Translations under genes and position numbers: made by a program
Part shown: piece after piece, positions 55,885-64,000 of the stretch
Layout: every line of letters begins with the position of its first letter
Numbering within the stretch: position 1 is the first letter of the stretch
Assembly: GCA_951804985.1 (NCBI GenBank)
Contig: OX638133.1
Span: 10,870,501-10,934,500, forward strand
Direction of reading: 5' to 3'
Length of the DNA stretch: 64,000 nt
From: Dryomyza anilis
Taxonomy: Eukaryota > Arthropoda > Insecta > Diptera > Dryomyzidae
The notes under the pieces: generated by a model
What the model saw: only the letters and a program-made list of their open reading frames with translations
What the model was told of the DNA's origin: nothing
Database searches by the model: none

Positions 55885-57225
55885 CATTTTTTCACTAAAA
55901 ATTAAAATTTTCAATAAAATTCAAATTTTCACTAAAAATTAAATTTTTCAATTAAAATTCAATTTTTCAGTAAAGAATTCAAATTTCACTAGAAATTCAA
56001 TTTTTCACTAGAAATTCAATTTTTCACTAAAAATTCAATTTTTCACTAAAAATTCAATTTTTCACTAAAAATTCCATTTTTCACTAGGAATTCAATTTTT
56101 TACTAAAAATTCAAATTTTCACTAAAAATTCAAATTTTCACTAAAAATTCAATTTTTCACTAGAAATTCAATTTTTTAGTAAAAATTCAATTTTTCACTA
56201 AAAATTCAATTTTTCACTAAAAATTCAATTTTTCACTAAAAATTCAATTTTTCACTACAAACTAAATTTTTCACTAAAAATTCTATTTTTCACTAAAAAT
56301 TCAATTTTTCACTAAAAATTCAATTTTTCACTAAAAATTCTATTTTTCACTAAAAATTCAATTGTTCACTAAAAATTCAATTGTTCACTAAAAATTCAAT
56401 TGTTCACTAAAAATTCAATTGTTCACTAAAAACTCAAATTTTCACGAAAAATTTTATTGTTCACTAAAAATTCAATTTTTCACTAAAAAAAATAAAATTT
56501 TCACTAAAAATTCAATTTTTTACTAAAAACTCAATTTTTCACTAAAAACTCAATTTTTCACTAAAAATTCAATTGTTCACTAAAAATTCAATTGTTCACT
56601 AAAAATTCAATTGTTCACTAAAAATTCAATTGTTCACTAAAAATTAAATTTTTCAGTTAAAATTAAAATTTTCACTAAAAATTCAATTGTTCACTAAAAA
56701 TTCAATTGTTCACTAAAAATTCAATTGTTCACTACAAATTCAAGTGTTCACTAAAAATTCAATTGTTCACTAAAAATTCATTTGTTCACTAAAAATTCAA
56801 TTGTTCACTAAAAATTCAATTGTTCACTAAAAATTTAAGTGTTCACTAAAAATTCAATTGTTCACTAAAAATTCAATTGTTCACTAAAAATTCAATTTTT
56901 CACTAAAAAAAATAAAATTTTCACTAAAAATTCAATTTTTTACTAAAAACTCAATTTTTCACTAAAAACTCAATTTTTCACTAAAAATTCAATTGTTCAC
57001 TAAAAATTCAATTGTTCACTAAAAATTCAATTGTTCACTAAAAATTCAATTTTTCCTTAAAAATTCAATTGTTCACTAAAAACTCAAATTTTCACGAAAA
57101 ATTTAATTGTTCACTAAAAATTCAATTTATTACTAAAAAAATAAAATGTTCACTAAAAATTCAATTTTTTACTAAAAACTCAATTTTTCACTAAAAACTC
57201 AAATTTTCACTAAAAATTCAAATTC
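55885..57225 (+). repeat. 19-bp minisatellite, CACTAAAAATTCAATTTTT type, with higher-order copies
   Basis: About 70 units of CACTAAAAATTCAATTTTT or the CAATTGTT variant, just upstream of CNG exon A. The stretch starting at 56461 recurs unchanged for more than 160 bases at 56881 (offset 420), and part of it again at 57111, so blocks have been duplicated on top of the basic unit. Confidence 0.95.
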
Positions 57226-57229
57226 GTTT

Positions 57230-58560
57230 TACTACTAACTGAGTAACTTTTCACAATGTGAATTTAAGAAATATATCAAATTTGTATGGGAACTATTAAT
57301 AAAAATAGGCAAATCACGTCCATTTTTTGTACAAACCGCGACACTTGTATCACTATATCGCAGACAAAATTTTATCGATAATTATTAAGTGTACACTGAG
57401 ATATTGATAACATTGTTGGGTTTTTGAGGGGTTTTTATGTATATATTAATAGTATTTCTAATGAGTACTTAGACGTTTAGTTATATTCACAAATATTAGT
57501 ATTTGAAATTGGTTAATTCTTTATTTATTTATTTTAAAACTCTCTGCTATTTGTGTTTCTGTTATTTTTCAAAAAAATATTTTAAAATATGATATATTTT
57601 ATACCAAATATTTTTTTTTACTAAGAAAATAAGTGAAAACTTTAAATTTCCTACACATTTTTTTTTTTATTTAAAACATTCTTTATAACCAGAATTTTCA
57701 GAATTAATAAATTACTTCAAAACTTGCAGAAACAAATATTAAAAAATAAAAGTAAGCGCTAAAATTATATAGGGATGAAGTAAAAATATAAAAATAAATC
57801 TGTGAAAAAGTGTGCGCATTATAGCGAATTTTAAATTTCACATTAACAAAAAGTAAAACTTTTTAATAACATTTTATAATGTTTAACACAAAGTTTATTG
57901 ATTATTTGGGCAAGCAGAAGTCGAGAAATTTCAACAAAAAATATTGTTATAAAAATAATGCGCGGGTAGAATGAGAAAATTATCAGGAAAACCAAGCACC
58001 GCAACAAGAATCTAAATCATAATTAGTTTGACATAGTTTTGAGGCGCAGAAACCAAAATAGGACGTGGGTGGGTATATGGTCTAACACGAGTGTTGAAAA
58101 GATGTAGGGTGTTTGATGAGTTGCCAGGATTCGTTGAGAAGCAGGAAATTAGCTTTCAGCCATGTGGCTAATAGAAGTGGCCCAAGAATGTAGTGGGAAT
58201 GAGTGTCTGTATTTTGAGTAAAGTTACAGGCACTTGACAAAAAGTGTGGTTAGATCCTACACCAAGTATATTTTCACATAAATTTTACAAAGTTCTTAAA
58301 ATTAATCATTTCGTCAAGCGTTTTCAATTTGCTGCTAATATTTGTGCTAAAAGTTTGGCATGGCAGTGACAAGTACTAAATGTTTATTTTAATAATTTAA
58401 TAATTTGTAATAATTTGTCATTTTGAGAGCCTTTAAAATTAAAATAAAGATAAAAGTTAAATTGAAAAAAATTTTAAATTTTAATTTTTCATTACTTTCA
58501 AAAAGAACTAAAAGAATTAAATGAACTTAATGAACTAAAAGAACTAAAAAAACTAAGAGA
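57230..58560. other. Non-coding DNA, possibly upstream CNG intron
   Basis: No exon recognised. A non-repetitive stretch at 57960-58260 (GGACGTGGGTGGGTATATGG) has no open frame of note. Confidence 0.4.
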
Positions 58561-58564
58561 ACGA

Positions 58565-61495
58565 AATTAAATAAAGGAACTAAAAGAACTAAAAGAACTA
58601 AAAGAACTAAAAGAACTAAAAGAACTAAAAGAACTAAAAGAACTAAAAGAACTAAAAGAACTAAAAGAACTAAAATAACTAAAAGAACTAAAAGAACTAA
58701 AAGAACTAAAAGAACTAAAAGAACTAAAAGAACTAAAAGAACTAAAAGAACTAAAAGAACTAAAAGAACTAAAAGAACTAAAAAAACTAAAAGAACTAAA
58801 AGAACTAAAAGAACTAAAAGAACTAAAAGAACTAAAAGAACTAAAAGAACTAAAAGAACTAAAAGAACTAAAAGAACTAAAAGAACTAAAAGAACTAAAA
58901 GAACTAAAAGAACTAAAAGAACTAAAAGAACTAAAAGAACTAAAAGAACTAAAAGAACTAAAAGAACTAAAAGAACTAAAAGAACTAAAAGAACTAAAAG
59001 AACTAAAAGAACTAAAAGAACTAAAAGAACTAAAAGAACTAAAAGAACTAAAAGAACTAAAAGAACTAAAAGAACTAAAAGAACTAAAGAACTAAAGAAC
59101 TAAAAGAACTAAAAGAACTAAAAGAACTAAAAGAACTAAAAGAACTAAAAGAACTAAAAGAACTAAAAGAACTAAAAGAACTAAAAGAACTAAAAGAACT
59201 AAAAGAACTAAAAGAACTAAAAGAACTAAAAGAACTAAAAGAACTAAAAGAACTAAAAGAACTAAAAGAACTAAAAGAACTAAAAGAACTAAAAGAACTA
59301 AAAGAACTAAAAGAACTAAAAGAACTAAAAGAACTAAAAGAACTAAAAGAACTAAAAGAACTAAAAGAACTAAAAGAACTAAAAGAACTAAAAGAACTAA
59401 AAGAACTAAAAGAACTAAAAGAACTAAAAGAACTAAAAGAACTAAAAGAACTAAAAGAACTAAAAGAACTAAAAGAACTAAAAGAACTAAAAGAACTAAA
59501 AGAACTAAAAGAACTAAAAGAACTAAAAGAACTAAAAGAACTAAAAGAACTAAAAGAACTAAAAGAACTAAAAGAACTAAAAGAACTAAAAGAACTAAAA
59601 GAACTAAAAGAACTAAAAGAACTAAAAGAACTAAAAGAACTAAAAGAACTAAAGAACTAAAGAACTAAAAGAACTAAAAGAACTAAAAGAACTAAAAGAA
59701 CTAAAAGAACTAAAAGAACTAAAAAAACTAAAAGAACTAAAAGAACTAAAAGAACTAAAAGAACTAAAAGAACTAAAAGAACTAAAAGAACTAAAAGAAC
59801 TAAAAGAACTAAAAAAACTAAAAGAACTAAAATAACTAAAAAAACTAAAAGAACTAAAAGAACTAAAATAACTAAAAGAACTAAAAGAACTAAAAGAACT
59901 AAAAGAACTAAAAGAACTAAAAGAACTAAAAGAACTAAAAGAACTAAAAGAACTAAAAGAACTAAAAGAACTAAAAGAACTAAAAGAACTAAAAGAACTA
60001 AAAGAACTAAAAGAACTAAAAGAACTAAAAGAACTAAAAGAACTAAAAGAACTAAAAGAACTAAAAGAACTAAAAGAACTAAAAGAACTAAAAGAACTAA
60101 AAGAACTAAAAGAACTAAAAGAACTAAAAGAACTAAAAGAACTAAAAGAACTAAAAGAACTAAAAGAACTAAAAGAACTAAAAGAACTAAAAGAACTAAA
60201 AGAACTAAAAGAACTAAAAGAACTAAAAGAACTAAAAGAACTAAAAGAACTAAAAGAACTAAAAGAACTAAAAGAACTAAAAGAACTAAAAGAACTAAAA
60301 GAACTAAAAGAACTAAAAGAACTAAAAGAACTAAAAGAACTAAAAGAACTAAAAGAACTAAAAGAACTAAAAGAACTAAAAGAACTAAAAGAACTAAAAG
60401 AACTAAAAGAACTAAAAGAACTAAAAGAACTAAAAGAACTAAAAGAACTAAAAGAACTAAAAGAACTAAAAGAACTAAAAGAACTAAAAGAACTAAAAGA
60501 ACTAAAAGAACTAAAAGAACTAAAGAACTAAAGTACTAAAAGAACTAAAAGAACTAAAAGAACTAAAAGAACTAAAAGAACTAAAAGAACTAAAAAAACT
60601 AAAAGAACTAAAAGAACTAAAAGAACTAAAAGAACTAAAAGAACTAAAAGAACTAAAAGAACTAAAAGAACTAAAAGAACTAAAAAAACTAAAAGAACTA
60701 AAATAACTAAAAAAACTAAAAGAACTAAAAGAACTAAAATAACTAAAAGAACTAAAAGAACTAAAAGAACTAAAAGAACTAAAAGAACTAAAAGAACTAA
60801 AAGAACTAAAAGAACTAAAAGAACTAAAAGAACTAAAAGAACTAAAAGAACTAAAAGAACTAAAAGAACTAAAAGAACTAAAAGAACTAAAAGAACTAAA
60901 AGAACTAAAAGAACTAAAAGAACTAAAAGAACTAAAAGAACTAAAAGAACTAAAAGAACTAAAAGAACTAAAAGAACTAAAAGAACTAAAAGAACTAAAA
61001 GAACTAAAAGAACTAAAAGAACTAAAAGAACTAAAAGAACTAAAAGAACTAAAAGAACTAAAAGAACTAAAAGAACTAAAAGAACTAAAAGAACTAAAAG
61101 AACTAAAAGAACTAAAAGAACTAAAGAACTAAAGAACTAAAAGAACTAAAAGAACTAAAAGAACTAAAAGAACTAAAAGAACTAAAAGAACTAAAAAAAC
61201 TAAAAGAACTAAAAGAACTAAAAGAACTAAAAGAACTAAAAGAACTAAAAGAACTAAAAGAACTAAAAGAACTAAAAGAACTTAAAGAACTAAAAGAACT
61301 AAAAGAACTAAAAGAACTAAAAGAACTAAAAGAACTGAAAGAACTAAAAGAACTAAAAGAACTAAAAGAACTAAAAGAACTAAAAGAACTAAAAGAACTA
61401 AAAGAACTAAAAGAACTAATAGAACTAAAAGAACTAAAAGAACTAAAAGAACTAAAAGAACTAAAATAACTAAAATAACTAAAAGAACTAAAAGC
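58565..61495 (+). repeat. 9-bp satellite-like array (AAAAGAACT)n with 871-bp higher-order duplication
   Basis: About 325 units of AAAAGAACT. Variants are AAAAAAACT, AAAATAACT and an 8-bp AAAGAACT. Pairs of 8-bp units start at 59084, 59649, 60520 and 61121; the variants at 59649, 59721, 59811, 59831 and 59867 recur at exactly +871. The nine-base unit keeps frames open (Val-Leu-Leu on the minus strand), which is not coding. Confidence 0.97.
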
Positions 61496-61530
61496 CCCAT
61501 TTTTCCTCCACGTTTTTTCTACATGTTCTT

Positions 61531-62075
61531 CTACTACATTTTCCTCTATTTTCTAGTATTTGTTTCCTACTAGTCTTTTACTACATATTTACTACTTTTT
61601 CTACGACTTATTCTACATCTTTTCAACAATTTTTCTAGCACTTTTTCTGCTACTTTTTCTACTCATTCTTCCACTATATTTTCCTCTATTTTCTAGTATT
61701 TGTTTCCTTCTACTCTTTTACTACATATTTAGTACTTTTGTTACGACTCATTCTACAACTTTTCAACAATTTTTCTAGTACTTTTTCTGCTACATTTTCT
61801 ACTCATTCTTCCACTATATTTTCCTCTATTTTCTAGTATTTGTTTCCTACTACTTTTTTACTACATATTTAGTATTTTTGCTACGACTTATTCTAAAACT
61901 TTTCAACAATTTTTTCTGCTATTTTTTCTACTCATTCTTCTACTAAATTTTCCTCTATTTACAACTATTTGTTTCCTACTACTCTTTAACTTTATATTTA
62001 CTACTTTTACTACTACTTATTCTACAACTTTTCCACAATTTTTCTCGTACTTTTTCTGCTACTTTTTCTAATACT
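61531..62075 (+). repeat. 140-bp tandem repeat, pyrimidine-rich, about four copies
   Basis: TTCCTCTATTTTCTAGTATT starts at 61541, 61681 and 61821 (period 140), with a shortened diverged copy near 61950. Each unit contains CTACATATTTA, ACGACT(T/C)ATTCTA, TTTTCAACAATTTTTC and CTTTTTCTGCTA in the same order. It follows directly on the 9-bp array. Confidence 0.9.
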
Positions 62076-62339
62076 TTTTCTACTTCATATTTTACTAAAT
62101 TTCTTACTACCTTTTCTACTACTTTTTCTACTGTTTTGTCTACTATTTTTTTATAACTTTTCATTTTTCTACTACTTTCTACTATTTTTATATACTTACA
62201 TAAGTTTAATATTTTTTCTACTACTGTTTTACAACAATTCTCTTAAATTTCTACTTGATTTTGAGCTGCGTTTTTACTTCATATATTCACTTTTAACCCT
62301 TTTATTTAAAAAAAAACAATTTTTGATACTTTTTCTATA

Positions 62340-62905
62340 CATTTTAATAATCCTTAGTTCGTTTTGCGGCACCGCCTACATGACCCAACATAATGTTTCC
62401 TTCGTCAGCACTTAACACCCGCTGTGCACTTTGTTTTTATTCCTCACACACACAAATTGCAACAATTAGAGTCATTGTCATTGCCAGACAGCGCAACACC
62501 CATTCACTACGCTTTTGCAGCGCCTGGGAAATTGTAGGAAGGCGGAGAGAAGAGTAGAGTGAATAAAAAAAGCAAAAAAAAAAAAAAAAAAGGACAATAT
62601 ACTGTACGATGCATTAATGTGTCAACAACAGAAGTTAATCCATTAATGTTCGGCTTTTAAAGTGGCTCTTGAATTGACGCTTACAGGCCCCGTCAGTTCC
62701 GAAACTTGAAACCAAAAATTAAAACTCAATTTCGGTTTTCTTTTTCGTCTTTCTCATTAATTTAACCCTTTTAAAAATTAAACGGATATCGGATTCAGTT
62801 TATGTATAGAGCAAAATAAATCTCAAATTCCATTCATATTTCCAGATTGTATAATTTCATTTGAATATCAAGTAGTCAAAACTATAAAGAAAATGTATTT
62901 TTTCC
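62340..62905. other. Moderately complex non-coding DNA
   Basis: Includes a GC-richer piece (62355-62560) with no consistent exon on either strand and a poly-A run near 62575. No gene called. Confidence 0.35.
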
Positions 62906-62909
62906 ATAA

Positions 62910-63242
62910 TAACAGGGACGCTACAAAAGTAGAGCGACAGGGACAGCAAACGATGCCTCATTTCTTGCCGCTTTTTTGACATTTCTCTTCAGTAGGGTTT
63001 GCCATTTCATGATGGAAAGATATACGAATTCGAATTTAGGTAGTAAATTTTAATAATTTCGACTCGTTGTTGGCTCGTATATCTTTCCATTATAAAATGG
63101 CAAACCTTACTGAAGAGAAAGGTCAAAAGAGCGGCAAGAAATATGGCGTCGTTTGCTGTCCCTGTCGCTCTACTTTTGTAGCGTCCCTACTGAAAAACCC
63201 TTTAAAAAAAGTTTTGTAGCGCTCTTATTGAAAAACCCTTTA
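62910..63242. mobile_element. Palindromic TA-MITE, copy g
   Basis: The left arm starts ACAGGGACGCTACAAAAGTA (outer repeat missing), the centre is intact, and the right arm ends AAAAACCCTTTA with both repeats. The centre reads as in copies b and f with few changes. Confidence 0.88.
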
Positions 63243-64000
63243 GAACTTCTATTCAAATTTTATTAAAATTAAAATTAGAATCAATACTGTTTTTTTTTAA
63301 TTATTCGTTTTATATCTGATTTAAATTGTGTTGCATATCATGATTTTATTTTGTAATATTAACATTGAATGCTAAAGCATTTTGCTCTATTCCAAATATT
63401 TCTTTCTATATCCTGTATTGTCTGCCATTTCGCAGTATGTCATATGTGCTCAATTTAATAATTCGTTATCCTTGCATGTCAGGCACGGCGTGGGAATAAT
63501 CGCGAAGATCGGGGTTAAAACTAAAGCAGAAGACACGATGAAAAAAACAAGGATAGCAAAACCACATGACTGCATTTGACAAGTCGAGCAGTATTGTTTT
63601 AATTCGGTTGAAGTGAGTGAGTGACTGAAAAGGACGACAACATGCTGACAATTATTAGGTTAAGGTCAATTGGAGAGACGACAATGATGAGTGTGTACAT
63701 ATTAAGTACTGGGGGCAATAAAATGACAATTAAAAGAATTTATTCTATTTATTAAATAAATATGATAATAAATAACGATTCCTTATTCAATTATTTAATA
63801 AATTTAACATTAAATTCGTAATACTGTTTTAATGAAATATACATTTTTTTTTATTTTAAAATCATCAATATATGGAGCACATATACTTAAATCTGGGTAT
63901 ATTCATATCAGTGATGCCAACTGGAGGGCATCATTCCCCAATTTCTGGGGGTTTTAGTCTTAGTGGGTAATCGGAGAATGATCCACTTTTGGCGAATAAT
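63243..64000. other. Right flank, no gene recognised
   Basis: AT-rich with a more balanced stretch at 63470-63700. A 65-codon frame at 63382 shows no domain. Confidence 0.35.

Noticed and set aside
22677..57225. Regular arrays considered as CRISPR
   Set aside because: The 9-, 15- and 19-bp units are contiguous tandem repeats without unique spacers, in a eukaryotic genome.
61282..61500. Hydrophobic Val-Leu-Leu frame that looks like a membrane protein
   Set aside because: Translation of the 9-bp array; no start context, no unique sequence.
62355..62560. Possible upstream CNG exon in a GC-richer patch
   Set aside because: No frame on the minus strand stays open with acceptor and donor in the phase 0 needed for exon A.

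Overview
The window looks like nuclear DNA from a dipteran insect, most likely a higher (schizophoran) fly. It is strongly AT-rich, its genes are spliced with GT-AG introns, and the only long coding assembly is a cyclic-nucleotide-gated (CNG) channel alpha-type subunit of insect type. The species cannot be named from sequence alone. Genes fill only a few percent of the window. Most of the rest is transposon-derived or tandemly repeated DNA.

Left part (1-28 kb): four small genes with LITAF-like zinc-binding domains lie within 20 kb. They are at 761-1197 (+, two exons), 8017-8211 (+, single exon), 16057-16638 (+, two exons) and 20004-20896 (-, two exons). A possible fifth, half-domain fragment is at 26629. 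LITAF-domain proteins are small proteins of late-endosomal and lysosomal membranes. The copies here are very different: one has a normal cysteine-rich hydrophobic insert, two have lost it, and one carries an N-terminal BED-type zinc finger.

Right part (41.3-55.8 kb, minus strand): six exons with matching splice phases encode the C-terminal 652 residues of the CNG channel: N-terminal cytosolic tail, S1-S6, a TIGE pore, C-linker, cyclic-nucleotide-binding domain, C-terminal coiled coil and stop. Exons further upstream (N-terminus, promoter) are not recognised and probably lie beyond 55.8 kb or outside the window. The introns hold MITEs, a broken reverse-transcriptase pseudogene, a 1.2-kb purine-rich tract and two related 19-bp minisatellites.

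Repeats: at least seven copies of a palindromic TA-flanked MITE made of two inverted transposon 5' ends, each encoding the start of a mariner/Tc1-like transposase; a second MITE family that has been hit by two other elements, which gives clean empty sites; a 436-bp element with P-element-like termini and an 8-bp target duplication; a tRNA-derived SINE with a 15-bp target duplication; an inverted pair of Helitron-like 3' ends, each next to a 15-bp minisatellite; several foldback-type elements; a TATC microsatellite (about 320 bp); and a 2.9-kb array of a 9-bp unit with an 871-bp higher-order duplication.

No rRNA gene, functional tRNA gene or CRISPR array was seen. The long open frames inside tandem repeats are not genes.
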